This document shows positions 9,014 to 18,470 of a stretch of 64,000 nucleotides of DNA, in pieces; position 1 is the first letter of the stretch, and each line of letters begins with the position of its first letter. Origin of the DNA: Blastopirellula sp. J2-11 (GTDB lineage: Bacteria; Planctomycetota; Planctomycetia; Pirellulales; Pirellulaceae); contig NZ_CP097384.1 of NCBI RefSeq assembly GCF_024584705.1, forward strand, positions 5,146,001 through 5,210,000, given 5' to 3'. Position numbers and translations under genes: made by a program. The notes under the pieces are model-generated. The model was not told the DNA's origin. It saw nothing but the letters and a program-made list of their open reading frames with translations, and did not search any database.

Positions 9014-9769
9014 TCACCCTTGTAAGACGGGGCGAGCCAGCCAATCGTCAAAATGTGTGGGACCCAGAAGCGGATCGTCACCAGGCGTAAGACTTTGGTC
9101 GTTCACCTCGGTCCCAAAATAGCTGGATTGGGAATCGGCGATTACCTGTCGAGCATCTTGCTTGGAGCTCAGAAATCGCCGCACGAGTTCATCCATCCGA
9201 ATCGGTTCAGGGCCAGCAAGTTCGATCATGCCGTTCTGTGGTTCCGCGATTGCAATGTTGGTCAACGCAGCAGCCACATCATCCGATACGACAGGCTGCA
9301 TCATAGCCGGAGGCAGCCGAATCGTTTCCCCATCGGCGCCCGATTCGGCGATAGCGCCGACGAACTCGAAGAATTGCGTAGCGCGAACAATCGTGTAGGG
9401 AATACCGGAGGCTTGGATCAAGTTTTCCTGCGCCAATTTTGCACGAAAGTAACCGCTCGCCAACAAGCGTTCCGTTCCGACCACCGACAGCGCCACATGG
9501 TGTCGCACGCCAGCGATCGCTTCGGCCGTCAGGAGATTCTTCCCGGACGTCTCAAAGAATTTCATCACCGCGTTGTCCTCGAACGACGGTGAATTCGCTA
9601 CATCAACAACCACTTCCGCTCCTTGAAGCGCTGCCGTCAGACCTTCGCCGGTGAGCGTATTAACACCGGATGAGGGAGACGCGGCCACGACTTCATGCCC
9701 CCCTTGCCGCAGGTTTTGCACCAGCTTGGTACCGATGAGCCCCGTACCGCCGATCACGACGATCTTCAT
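9014..9769 (-). CDS. NAD(P)-binding SDR/NmrA-like oxidoreductase, ECF41-associated
   Basis: 251 residues from the ATG at 9769, which is preceded by a clear AAGGAGA. The N-terminus is a Rossmann fold with GGTGLIGT (residues 8-15), like atypical short-chain dehydrogenases (NAD(P)H-binding NmrA type). It lacks a canonical YxxxK. It is the last gene of a three-gene operon and starts 40 bases after the sigma-factor gene. ECF41 sigma factors are typically linked to carboxymuconolactone decarboxylases, oxidoreductases or epimerases, so this is the likely regulated enzyme. The substrate is unknown. Confidence 0.85.
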   Translation of the reverse strand: MKIVVIGGTGLIGTKLVQNLRQGGHEVVAASPSSGVNTLTGEGLTAALQGAEVVVDVANSPSFEDNAVMKFFETSGKNLLTAEAIAGVRHHVALSVVGTERLLASGYFRAKLAQENLIQASGIPYTIVRATQFFEFVGAIAESGADGETIRLPPAMMQPVVSDDVAAALTNIAIAEPQNGMIELAGPEPIRMDELVRRFLSSKQDARQVIADSQSSYFGTEVNDQSLTPGDDPLLGPTHFDDWLARPVLQG

Positions 9770-9809
9770 GTTCAATCTCCTTTTTTGTAACAATCTTGGA
9801 ATACAAGTC

Positions 9810-10658
9810 CTAATCAATCGCCGCTAACGACCAGCGGGATAATTTGTCTGGGTTGTTGGTCATGAAAACGGCCTGGACTTCGTCTCTTATACAAAGCGAC
9901 ACGACCTGGATTACGGCTCCGTCGGAAATGAAAACCACGCCGGGCTCACCGTTCACGGTGACATTGCGCATCTGGCTGTCTCGCTGCCGCTTTCGAAATA
10001 AACCGACAAGAAATCGGGCTGCACGATTGCGGCCGCGAACCACAACGCGCGCGGCGGAGACTTTTCCTCCTCCGTCTGAATGGATCTCCGCTTCCTCAGC
10101 AAACAGTTTCTCGACAATACTCATATCGCCCAATTGACAAGCGGTGAGAAACCGCTCCGCCAACCCTTCGGCTTCGCGCGGCGAAGGCTGGAAACGCAAT
10201 TTATCCCGTTCCAATCGAGACTTAGCACGACTGACGATCTGCCGGACATGCACCTCTGATTTTCCTAAGATCTCGGCGATCTCGGCATACTTGTAGTCAA
10301 AGACTGTTCGTAGCAGGAATGCGGCCCGCTCTTCCGGTGAGAGACGTTCCAACATCAGCAAGAACGCCTGCGTCAGCGATTCAGATAACACCGTATTTAA
10401 TCTTCCCTGCTTGGTGTCGACAGGCTCAGGAACCCAGGGACCAACGTACTGCTTGCGCCGCCGATCAGCCCGTAGTTTGTCGATGCACCGCCGTGTGGTC
10501 GTTTTGACCAAGAACCCTTCCGGCGAAAGGACCTCTCCGGCGACTTGTAGTCGCAGAAATGCATCTTGCACCGCGTCCTCGGCATCCGCCACGCTCCCAA
10601 GCATTCGGTAAGCGACGGACATCATTCGCGGCCTTAATTCGTTCAGATTGGCATTCAT
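9810..10658 (-). CDS. ECF41-type RNA polymerase sigma factor with SnoaL-like C-terminal domain
   Basis: 282 residues. Region 2 spans about residues 1-70 (YRMLGSVADAEDAVQDAFLR), region 4 about 95-155 (SPEERAAFLLRTVFDYKYAEIAEILGKSE as landmark). Between them is WVPEP (75-79), matching the WLPEP linker motif of ECF41 factors. The C-terminal extension, about 165-282, is SnoaL/NTF2-like and carries DGGGK (195-199), the other hallmark of ECF41. In this group the extension regulates the sigma factor, so no separate anti-sigma factor is expected, and none is seen nearby. The gene lies between a cupin and an oxidoreductase on the same strand. Confidence 0.92.
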   Translation of the reverse strand: MNANLNELRPRMMSVAYRMLGSVADAEDAVQDAFLRLQVAGEVLSPEGFLVKTTTRRCIDKLRADRRRKQYVGPWVPEPVDTKQGRLNTVLSESLTQAFLLMLERLSPEERAAFLLRTVFDYKYAEIAEILGKSEVHVRQIVSRAKSRLERDKLRFQPSPREAEGLAERFLTACQLGDMSIVEKLFAEEAEIHSDGGGKVSAARVVVRGRNRAARFLVGLFRKRQRDSQMRNVTVNGEPGVVFISDGAVIQVVSLCIRDEVQAVFMTNNPDKLSRWSLAAID

Positions 10659-10704
10659 GAAAGGATGCTTCCGGTCTCCGGCGATGGCCCGGGGATGTGC
10701 TTCT

Positions 10705-11169
10705 CTAATCGCGCAAGTCGTGCGTTTGACCAGCGTCTGAATTCTTCACTTTCGCTGTTTCTGGAACGGAAATCTCCTGAATATTTCGCGGGTGCAGCAC
10801 AAACGCAATCAGGCGCGTCGATTGCTTGATGGAGGGGTTCTTGGTGACTCGATGCAGACAGCCGGTCGGTTCGTAAAATGTTTCGCCTGCTTTCAGCACC
10901 TTCGTCGGCTGGTCATCAATCCCCAACTCATATTCGCCCTCCAGTACATAAACAAACCCCGGTCCGGGATGCCGATGCGAAACGCCGGCCTGACCTGGTC
11001 CCAGCGTCACTTCCACCGCCGTCACCATCGCGTTATTTCCGTCCAATTTTTCCTTGATCTCTTGGTCAGAGATGACCCGCACCGACTCTCCATCTTGATG
11101 ACGGTGCGCCAACGTCACACCGGCAATTCCGAGAACGACGCCGATCCCGATAAAGCAGAATGATCGCAT
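10705..11169 (-). CDS. exported cupin-domain protein, first gene of the ECF41 operon
   Basis: 154 residues with an N-terminal hydrophobic segment (about residues 4-20) acting as signal or anchor. A single cupin domain follows, with the metal-binding-type HRHPGPGFVYVLEGEYELG (residues 71-89) and a second motif with E and H (GETFYEPTGCLHRV). GGGAGG eight bases before the ATG supports the start. It is followed by the sigma factor after 46 bases. The promoter at 11239-11265 suggests the sigma factor controls this whole operon. The metal ligands are intact, but the substrate is unknown. Confidence 0.88.
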   Translation of the reverse strand: MRSFCFIGIGVVLGIAGVTLAHRHQDGESVRVISDQEIKEKLDGNNAMVTAVEVTLGPGQAGVSHRHPGPGFVYVLEGEYELGIDDQPTKVLKAGETFYEPTGCLHRVTKNPSIKQSTRLIAFVLHPRNIQEISVPETAKVKNSDAGQTHDLRD

Positions 11170-11238
11170 GGTGTTTGCCTCCCGATGTTCGCTGTTTCGC
11201 TACCCAAGCGACGCGGCCTGGTTTCGTTCTAAATCAAG

Positions 11239-11265
11239 AACGTTGGAGACCGCCGATTTGTGACA
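11239..11265 (-). promoter_or_regulatory. candidate ECF41-dependent promoter (TGTCACA-N16-CGTT)
   Basis: On the minus strand TGTCACA occupies 11265-11259 and CGTT 11242-11239, separated by exactly 16 bases. The published ECF41 target motif is TGTCACA-N16-CGTC, as I recall it, so only the last base differs. It lies about 70 bases before the cupin start and nothing else is between, so it would drive cupin, sigma factor and oxidoreductase as an autoregulated unit. The rest of 11266-11523 holds no gene I can support. Confidence 0.75.
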
Positions 11266-11523
11266 GGCAATGTCTCTGTTGGGCATCAATCGCTAAATCG
11301 TTGGAATGCCCAGAGCGCCAAATGTGATTGCAAAGAATGAAAGATTCACCGCCGTTGCGGGTCAACGCAATGCCAGCGTCAAACTCAATCCAATTTGCCG
11401 TTGCAACCGCTAGCAGCTTCGCCACAACTTCTCTGGAAGAGCCGGATTATCCAGCGGCGAGATAACGGGGATCTAAGCTTCTACGAGAACAGACACCCCC
11501 TTCGCAAACTGCAGGAGACAACT

Positions 11524-11964
11524 ATGGGATTCCAGATTTTGATGCTATTGGCCGCCAGTGCGCTATTCTGTGAAGAAACGCCCCAGGCCGACGTCGCGCC
11601 CAATGGCGACGCGCTGCAAGGCGCGTGGCAACTGAGCGGCGGCGAAGCCGATGGCAATGTGCTTTCCCAAGCCGAACTCAAAGATGGCAAGTTGGAAATC
11701 AAGGGAGACCATTACACCATCCATTTGGCCGAGATCGGCAAGATTGAGGGAACGCAAAAGCTGGGCGTGGAGCATGATCTCAAGACGATCGACGCAACGA
11801 ACTCGACGAACGAGGACAAGGGAAAGACTTGCCTAGGGATCTACGAACTCGAGGGAGATGAGTTCCGCGTGATCTTTGCTCAACCCGGCAAAGATCGGCC
11901 CGCAAAATTTGAAACCGCTCCGAACAGCGGGCAATGGATGCATGTTTGGAAACGAGTGAAGTAG
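11524..11964 (+). CDS. TIGR03067 family protein
   Basis: 146 residues from the ATG at 11524, which has AGGAGA seven bases upstream; the open frame extends back to 11395, but that part lacks a start signal. A short hydrophobic N-terminus is probably a signal peptide. The sequence then shows the TIGR03067 pattern: LQGAWQLSGGEADG near the start of the mature protein, a lipocalin-like beta repeat (KLEIKGDHYTIHL), and LGIYELEGDEFRVIFA. This family is nearly confined to Planctomycetes and is of unknown function. It ends just before a hairpin shared with the convergent next gene. Confidence 0.88.
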   Translation: MGFQILMLLAASALFCEETPQADVAPNGDALQGAWQLSGGEADGNVLSQAELKDGKLEIKGDHYTIHLAEIGKIEGTQKLGVEHDLKTIDATNSTNEDKGKTCLGIYELEGDEFRVIFAQPGKDRPAKFETAPNSGQWMHVWKRVK

Positions 11965-11993
11965 TCGAGCGGCGGACGATTCTAAAAACATTC

Positions 11994-12020
11994 CCGATCG
12001 CCAAGTCGGTTGGCGATCGG
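11994..12020. terminator. hairpin between convergent genes
   Basis: CCGATCGCCAA, five bases, and the perfect complement TTGGCGATCGG. It lies between the TIGR03067 gene (ends 11964) and the four-helix-bundle gene (ends 12042). No long T run follows, so termination is inferred from position. Confidence 0.5.
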
Positions 12021-12041
12021 CAGAAAGCGAACATCGATTCG

Positions 12042-12413
12042 CTATCTCTCACCGACGGCGCGGTTCTCCAGGCCATTGATCAGCCCTGATAACATCTTGG
12101 CGATTTCTTCCAGCTTGCCTTTCAGTTCCTCGTGTTTGGCGTCATTGATAAGGTTTCTACGCCGCGACAATTCCAAAAGCGGAACGCATTCCTGGGCCGA
12201 GCCGCGGGCGATGATGAAGAAATTCTTTCGGTCGGCTTTGGTGAATCGGCCATTTCCTTCGGCGATGTTGGCCGAGATTGAGAGGGCGGCGCGGTTGAGT
12301 TGGTCGACGAGAAAGCCGTAGCCGCGGGCGAAATTCTCTGTAGCCGAACATATGTTGTCGGCGAAGTCGATTGCTTTTTGATAGACGTGGAGTTTCTCGA
12401 ACTGAAACGTCAC
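12042..12413 (-). CDS. four helix bundle protein (23S rRNA intervening-sequence family)
   Basis: About 123 residues if translation starts at the GTG at 12413, just before the conserved FEKLHVYQKAIDFAD beginning of the family; the frame stays open to 12506, but the extra codons come from a purine-rich repeat. The conserved core SISANIAEGNGR (about residues 50-61) and the following ECVPLLELSRR helix are clear. These small proteins are found free in chromosomes or encoded in 23S rRNA insertions and have no known function. The upstream DNA carries AGTAGAG-rich repeats on both sides (see repeat entry), which may mark it as a movable unit. Confidence 0.88.
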   Translation of the reverse strand: MTFQFEKLHVYQKAIDFADNICSATENFARGYGFLVDQLNRAALSISANIAEGNGRFTKADRKNFFIIARGSAQECVPLLELSRRRNLINDAKHEELKGKLEEIAKMLSGLINGLENRAVGER

Positions 12414-12427
12414 TTGGCTACTCGGAA

Positions 12428-12568
12428 GAAGTGAGTAGAAAGGAGAGCAGTAGACCGAGTAGAGGAAGAGAAAATGGAGCGGCAGAATTTGGTCAAAGCC
12501 AACCAAACCAAGTCGAGAACTGCTCGCTCTCCTGCTCTACTTTCTCCCCTCTACTCTCTACTTGCCTA
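12428..12568. repeat. AGTAGAG-rich imperfect inverted repeat
   Basis: A purine-rich tract at about 12428-12475 (AGTAGAAAGGAGAGCAGTAG) and a pyrimidine-rich tract at about 12523-12568 (CTCTCCTGCTCTACTTTCTC) are approximate inverted copies flanking about 50 bases. It sits between the four-helix-bundle gene and tRNA-Pro. Confidence 0.5.
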
Positions 12569-12575
12569 CGGCAAG

Positions 12576-12650
12576 TCGGGGTGACAGGATTCGAACCTGC
12601 GACCCTCTGCTCCCAAAGCAGATGCGCTAGCCAGGCTGCGCCACACCCCG
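12576..12650 (-). tRNA. tRNA-Pro (anticodon TGG)
   Basis: The minus strand begins CGGGGTG and ends CACCCCG plus the discriminator A, a perfect 7-bp acceptor stem. The anticodon loop TTTGGGA lies in a TCTGC/GCAGA stem and gives TGG. The T arm has the GGTTCGAATCC sequence. No CCA is encoded. Confidence 0.95.
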
Positions 12651-12734
12651 AACTTCGTCCCCGATCTTATCCGCCGAGCGGGGACCTGACAATGATACCT
12701 GTACTATACATTCATTCACAAGAGGGGCAAAATT

Positions 12735-13748
12735 TTAGCCCGCCTTGCGAAGTTCGACTTGGCCGCCGATCAGATAGTCTCGCAAACGATCGAATTCTTC
12801 ATTTCCCTTGAAATGCAGGACGATCTTTCCTCCCCGGGCCGTCTGTTTGATGTCAACTTTGGTTCCCAGGGCCATGCGAAATTCCTGTTCTAAGGACGCG
12901 ACCTGGTCGCTCGCGGTTCGCCCTTTTTTGGAGGGCGTCTTGATCGTCGCGGGGCCATCTTCAGCGTGGATATAATCCTGCACCGCTTCTTCGGCGGCGC
13001 GAACGCTCCAACCTTCGTCGAAGATCCGACGGGCGAATTCAACCTGAATTCCTTCTTCGCCCAACGGCAACAAGGCCCGCGCATGCCCAGCGGACAGCTC
13101 TCCCGTCATCACGGCGGTCATCACCGGCTCGGGCAGTTCCAACAGACGCACCAGGTTGGCGACGGTCGAACGATCGACGCCGATCCGCTCGGCCAGCTCG
13201 CTTTGCGAGCAACCGTTCTCGTGCATATAACGCTCGAACGACATCGCTTTTTCAATCGCGTTTAGATCTTTCCGCTGCAAGTTCTCGACGATCGCCAATT
13301 CGGCGACGGTTTGATCGTCCGCTTCAAAGACGCGAACCGGCACATGATCCCAGCCGGCGACTATCGCCGCGCGCAGACGGCGTTCGCCAGAGATCAGCTG
13401 ATAGCGCCCGTCGACCTGACGAACGGCGATCGGCTGCAGCATGTCGTGCTGTTGAAGGCTTTGTGCTAGCTCGGCGATCTCGTCGTCGTTGAACTCTTGC
13501 CGCGGCTGGTAGGGGTTCGCTTCGATCTCCTCGACCGGCAGCTTGATCAGCCGTTCGCCAACGAACTCTTCGGAGGTCGGCGCCGTGCTGGCGAGCGGTT
13601 CGTCGTGCTGATCGGCGTCGCGGTCATCCGGGTTGAAGACCCGGGGTGAGCCGGCTTCGATGGGCGCGTCGATCATGCCGCCGGTTTCATCCATCGGCCC
13701 GCCTAACAGCGCCGCCAATCCACGTCCCAGACGTTTTTGCTTAGTCAC
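12735..13748 (-). CDS. parB: chromosome partitioning protein ParB
   Basis: 337 residues from the GTG at 13748, which overlaps the end of parA by eight bases and has GGAGGT eight bases upstream. The N-terminus (KRLGRGLAALLG) is the ParA-interaction segment. The ParB/Noc CTPase core follows: EANPYQPRQEF, GERRLRAA and the region-2 stretch, then the helix-turn-helix around SQSELAERIGVDRSTVANLVRLLELP, and a C-terminal dimerisation domain. It binds parS, three copies of which lie upstream of parA, and spreads on DNA as a CTP-dependent clamp to aid chromosome segregation. Confidence 0.96.
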   Translation of the reverse strand: MTKQKRLGRGLAALLGGPMDETGGMIDAPIEAGSPRVFNPDDRDADQHDEPLASTAPTSEEFVGERLIKLPVEEIEANPYQPRQEFNDDEIAELAQSLQQHDMLQPIAVRQVDGRYQLISGERRLRAAIVAGWDHVPVRVFEADDQTVAELAIVENLQRKDLNAIEKAMSFERYMHENGCSQSELAERIGVDRSTVANLVRLLELPEPVMTAVMTGELSAGHARALLPLGEEGIQVEFARRIFDEGWSVRAAEEAVQDYIHAEDGPATIKTPSKKGRTASDQVASLEQEFRMALGTKVDIKQTARGGKIVLHFKGNEEFDRLRDYLIGGQVELRKAG

Positions 13749-14493
13749 GCTCGAGTACCTCCATGCATAGTTCAATGTAAGCGCGCGCTCCTCGTGAGCG
13801 GGGCGCATGATCAATCACAGAACGACCGTGGCTGGGAGCCTCGCTGACGAGGACATCCCGCGGCACCACGGTGTCAAACACTACTTCGCCAAAGAAGTCG
13901 CGGACCTCTTCCTCGACCTCGGCGGTTAACTCTAATCGGGGATCGTGCATGGTCAGCACGATCCCGCCGAACGCCAGGCGATCGGGCTTCTGCTGCATCA
14001 CTCCGCGAATGACCTGGATCATCTGCGTCAGCCCTTCCATCGCGAAATACTCGCACTGGATCGGCATCAGCACTTCGGTCGACGCGGCCAACGCCGTTTG
14101 CGTCAGCTTTCCGACCGACGGCGGACAGTCAATCAACACAAAGTCGTAGCCCGCCATGCCGCGCTCAAGGTGCGACTGGAGGACGGCGGCCTGGGGCTGC
14201 GGCTGATCGTCGGAGGCCAGAGTCTCAACATCCTGAAAGCTGCGACTGCCGGGCAACAAATCCAAACCTTCAATCGCCGTGGTTTGAATCGCCTCGCGGA
14301 GCGATTGCTGCAATACCAGCGGATGTCGGTCGGTCGGCGCCAGGTCCAATCCGGTGGTCGCATTGCACTGCGGGTCGAGATCGATCAGCAACGTGCGCTG
14401 GGCGGCCTTGGCCAGCGCAACGGCTAGATTGATAGCCGTGGTCGTCTTGCCGACGCCTCCCTTTTGATTTGCGATGCAGATGATTCGAGCCAC
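13741..14493 (-). CDS. parA: chromosome partitioning ATPase ParA
   Basis: 250 residues, Soj/ParA type. It has the deviant Walker A KGGVGKTT near residue 11, DLDPQCNATTG (Walker A-prime region), DCPPSVGKL (Walker B) and the usual VLTMHDPRL segment. It lacks an N-terminal DNA-binding domain, as expected for chromosomal ParA. It is first in the parAB pair and overlaps parB. The upstream region contains an 8-bp inverted repeat (14514-14521 with 14532-14539) and three parS sites, so autoregulation by ParB is possible. Confidence 0.96.
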   Translation of the reverse strand: MARIICIANQKGGVGKTTTAINLAVALAKAAQRTLLIDLDPQCNATTGLDLAPTDRHPLVLQQSLREAIQTTAIEGLDLLPGSRSFQDVETLASDDQPQPQAAVLQSHLERGMAGYDFVLIDCPPSVGKLTQTALAASTEVLMPIQCEYFAMEGLTQMIQVIRGVMQQKPDRLAFGGIVLTMHDPRLELTAEVEEEVRDFFGEVVFDTVVPRDVLVSEAPSHGRSVIDHAPRSRGARAYIELCMEVLERD

Positions 14494-14610
14494 GGTTCGC
14501 CTTGTCCTGGGGGCGCACGACTTCGGATGATGTCGTGCGGGGTAGGGATTCTAGCGAGGAAGCGCGAAAACGAGGAATGTCATTTCCCCCGAGAAAAACC
14601 GAAATCGGCA

Positions 14611-14626
14611 TGTTTCACGTGAAACG
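14611..14626. promoter_or_regulatory. parS site 1
   Basis: TGTTTCACGTGAAACG, 15 of 16 bases of the consensus parS TGTTTCACGTGAAACA. Located about 120 bases upstream of parA. Confidence 0.93.
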
Positions 14627-14647
14627 CAACAGCGGCCAAATTTCGCC

Positions 14648-14663
14648 TGTTTCACGTGAAACA
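14648..14663. promoter_or_regulatory. parS site 2 (perfect consensus)
   Basis: TGTTTCACGTGAAACA, an exact palindromic match to the universal parS. It lies 22 bases after site 1. Confidence 0.97.
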
Positions 14664-14676
14664 CCCAAACTACGCA

Positions 14677-14713
14677 AAAAGGGCGTTCCGAACGATTGTC
14701 CGAAACGCCCTTT
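14677..14713 (+). terminator. hairpin between parS sites 2 and 3
   Basis: AAAGGGCGTT and its partner AACGCCCTTT enclose a CCGAACGATTGTCCGA-type loop. Tails are AT-rich on both sides. No gene ends close by, so it may be a transcription barrier shielding the parS cluster. Confidence 0.4.
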
Positions 14714-14724
14714 GGTGGGAGCAC

Positions 14725-14740
14725 TGTTTCACGTGAAACG
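14725..14740. promoter_or_regulatory. parS site 3
   Basis: TGTTTCACGTGAAACG, 15 of 16 bases of the consensus. The three sites lie within 130 bases, the arrangement seen near origins in many bacteria. Confidence 0.93.
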
Positions 14741-14783
14741 GTAACGATTGGTGAGACGGCGGCGCAAACCAGGCTTCACGTGC

Positions 14784-14802
14784 CACGGCTCTGTGAGCCG
14801 TG
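14784..14802. repeat. short hairpin repeat CACGGCTC-TGT-GAGCCGTG
   Basis: Perfect 8-bp arms around three bases, in an intergenic spot after the parS cluster. It has the look of a dispersed intergenic repeat, which cannot be tested in one window. Confidence 0.4.
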
Positions 14803-14862
14803 TGAACTAAAACAAGGATGGCTCTACCTAGCCGCCCGCGGCACACAGGCTCAAGCGGGGAT

Positions 14863-16185
14863 TCAGCTCAGCGGATTGAAGACCAACCCGCTGAGCAGCT
14901 TGGGATAGAAGTAGGTGCTCTTGGCGGGCATCCGTTCGCCATGTTCGCTGATGGTGCGAATGTGGTCGATGGTCGCCGGCATCACGATCGCGGCTAACGG
15001 ATAGGGTTGGCCGCCGTTCTCGGGGTCGCCCTGCTGGATTCCTTCCACCACTTCGCTGACCAAGTGGACATAGTTGGCCTTCGGCAGTTCTTTGGCGCCT
15101 AGCAACGTTTCCATCACCAAGCGATGCAGGATCGATACGCCGAGCGCTTGCCAGTCGCCGCTATGCTCGGCGGCGATCTCGGCCATTTTCGCCTGACCCT
15201 CTTCATTGAAGTTGGCCATCACCCAAGTATCATCCACGGGGCAATAGAATCCGATCTTCCCCTGCTCGTCGCCGGTGGCGATGTCGGTCCAGATCGTGTC
15301 GGCCAGATCGGCGCCTTGCCCGACAATGGCGACGTCAAAGTATTTGCCCAGCTTGGCGATCAGGTCGTCCGACTTTATCGCCGGCAAACCACGGAAGAGA
15401 CGATGCGTCGGCAAGACGATCATTCCCTCGTCGCTCATGCTGACCAGCATCGTCATGACGTAATTGGCCGGGTGAACCGGAGTCAGTTCACCCGACTCGG
15501 CCAATTGATCCTTGTAATTGCAGGCCGTCTCGTAGCGGTGATGTCCGTCAGCGACATACATCGGCGCGGCGGCGATTGCAGAGCTAACTTCAGAGATCAA
15601 CGACAAATCGGAAATCGGCCACAAGCGGTGAACGACTCCCAAGTGATCGGTCGCGACCAACGGAGTCTTGTCGATCACGTAGTCGTCCAGCAGTCTTTGC
15701 GTTTTGTTGGTCGGATCGGGGTAGAGTCCAAAGATCTGGCTCAAATTGGTTTTGGTCGCATTGAACAACTTCAGGCGATCGGCCTTGGCGGAAGAATGGG
15801 TCTCCTCGTGCGGGTAGATGTTCCCTTCACCGAAACGAACCAATTGAACGCCGGCCATGAATCCACGGCGAACGTAGTGCGTCCCTTCAGCTTCAAACTC
15901 TTGATGGTAGACGTAAATCGCGGGGTCGGATTCCTGCGAAAGGATCCCTTCGCGAGTCCAATCTTTCAGTAACCGGGCTGCCCGAGAATAGCGATTGTGG
16001 GTCTCATCATCGCCGGGCTCTTCGCGATTTAAGATCAAACGCACCGTATTGGCGGGATGCTTTTTGTACAGCTCCTCTTGAAGCTCCGTACCGATCACAT
16101 CGTACGGCGGCGCGACCACATCGCTGAGCGAGCCGACATGGCCCAGGTCGTAACGGAGTCCGCGAATTGCTTGAATCTGTGGCAT
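14863..16185 (-). CDS. DUF1015 family protein
   Basis: 440 residues from the ATG at 16185 (MPQIQAIRGLRYD). The frame is open to 16347, but an ahcY terminator lies there, so the shorter start is right. The N-terminal VVAPPYDVIG and the central ADGHHRYETAC are hallmark DUF1015 motifs. The family is widespread, cytoplasmic and functionally uncharacterised; genome neighbours in other bacteria are often amino-acid metabolism genes. Here it lies directly downstream of ahcY but beyond a terminator, so it probably has its own promoter. Confidence 0.9.
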   Translation of the reverse strand: MPQIQAIRGLRYDLGHVGSLSDVVAPPYDVIGTELQEELYKKHPANTVRLILNREEPGDDETHNRYSRAARLLKDWTREGILSQESDPAIYVYHQEFEAEGTHYVRRGFMAGVQLVRFGEGNIYPHEETHSSAKADRLKLFNATKTNLSQIFGLYPDPTNKTQRLLDDYVIDKTPLVATDHLGVVHRLWPISDLSLISEVSSAIAAAPMYVADGHHRYETACNYKDQLAESGELTPVHPANYVMTMLVSMSDEGMIVLPTHRLFRGLPAIKSDDLIAKLGKYFDVAIVGQGADLADTIWTDIATGDEQGKIGFYCPVDDTWVMANFNEEGQAKMAEIAAEHSGDWQALGVSILHRLVMETLLGAKELPKANYVHLVSEVVEGIQQGDPENGGQPYPLAAIVMPATIDHIRTISEHGERMPAKSTYFYPKLLSGLVFNPLS

Positions 16186-16210
16186 TCGATGCTTACTCTT
16201 GACGTGCAAA

Positions 16211-16250
16211 TAAAACAAAAGGGGGCCGCGACCATTCCGTCGCAGCCCCC
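16211..16250 (-). terminator. rho-independent terminator of ahcY
   Basis: On the minus strand a GGGGGC-T-GCGAC arm pairs with GTCGC-G-GCCCCC (one wobble) and is followed by TTTTGTTTTA. It lies 48 bases after the ahcY stop. Confidence 0.85.
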
Positions 16251-16297
16251 AAGCGTATCTCAGGTCAACTCGTCTCGCGATAAGTCGATCATTCGGT

Positions 16298-17626
<1,329 letters not shown>

Positions 17627-17804
17627 GGAGAGTACTCCTTCAATGAATTGGAAAATCAGATTTGGCGATCTCCGTTACACCGCATTTCTAGCGGAAAGCG
17701 CAACGGGGCCTTTCTACCCGGCTACCAGGGAACCGTTAATGTAGCCCATAATCGGTAAATCCGTAAATGCCCGAACGCTAGCAAAAGCGGGTTTTACAGG
17801 GCTT

Positions 17805-18470
17805 TTACACGCCCATCGCCGCTTTGGCGTTTGCACAGAATCGCGTCGCCAGCGAACTATCTTTCCTCCCCGGCTCAATCTCGACCCCGCTGGCCGTATC
17901 TACTGCGCTTGGCTGAACCGCTGCGATCGCAGCAGCGACATTGTCGGGAGTCAGCCCCCCTGCCAGGACCAGATGCTCGATCGTCAGCCATTTACTCCAG
18001 CCGGTCAGCGATTTCCAGTCAGCCGTATGGCCTGTTCCCCCGTAGGCGTCTTGTTGAAATCCGTCGACCAAGACAGCGGCCGGCGAACAGTCACGCGCCG
18101 CGCATCGCGACAGGAACTCAATCATTTCCTTTCGCCAATGGGGGCCGCAGCGAAACGCCTTCAGCACCGGCGGTGCACCGAGATGTCGGAGCCGCGCAAG
18201 GTAGTCAGGAGATTCATCGCCATGCAGTTGAATCCAATCGAGCGCCAGCCGCTTGGCGGTTGCGACGACATCCACAACATCTGCGTTCACAAATAAACCA
18301 ATCGCGGCGGCGTCGGCCGAAACTGCTTCGCGCACGTCAGCGGCGACCTCAGACGTGAGATAGCGTTTGCTCTGCCGATAGAAATTGAGCCCCAGCGCAT
18401 CGGCGCCGGCGGCGATCATCGCTGTAGCGTCTTCGACCGTCGTGATTCCGCAGATCTTCCGCTTGAACAA
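17805..18470 (-). CDS. trpF: phosphoribosylanthranilate isomerase
   Basis: 221 residues, TIM barrel, third step of tryptophan synthesis. The N-terminus KRKICGIT contains the catalytic Cys, and GLNFYRQSKRYL, IQLHGDES, VLVDGFQ and LAGGLTPDNV complete the family pattern, ending with the VDTASGVEIEPGRKD phosphate-binding segment. The TTG at 18470 has GGGAG seven bases upstream and gives the usual short N-terminus. An ATG at 18497 has no good ribosome-binding site and would add nine residues. Other trp genes are not adjacent, as is common in this phylum. Confidence 0.93.
   Translation of the reverse strand: MFKRKICGITTVEDATAMIAAGADALGLNFYRQSKRYLTSEVAADVREAVSADAAAIGLFVNADVVDVVATAKRLALDWIQLHGDESPDYLARLRHLGAPPVLKAFRCGPHWRKEMIEFLSRCAARDCSPAAVLVDGFQQDAYGGTGHTADWKSLTGWSKWLTIEHLVLAGGLTPDNVAAAIAAVQPSAVDTASGVEIEPGRKDSSLATRFCANAKAAMGV

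Noticed and set aside
12576-12650. tRNA-Pro as an integration site of a mobile element
   Set aside because: No integrase and no repeated 3' end of the tRNA nearby.
17627-17804. SAH riboswitch in the ahcY leader
   Set aside because: I looked for the conserved purine-rich core and pseudoknot and found no convincing match.
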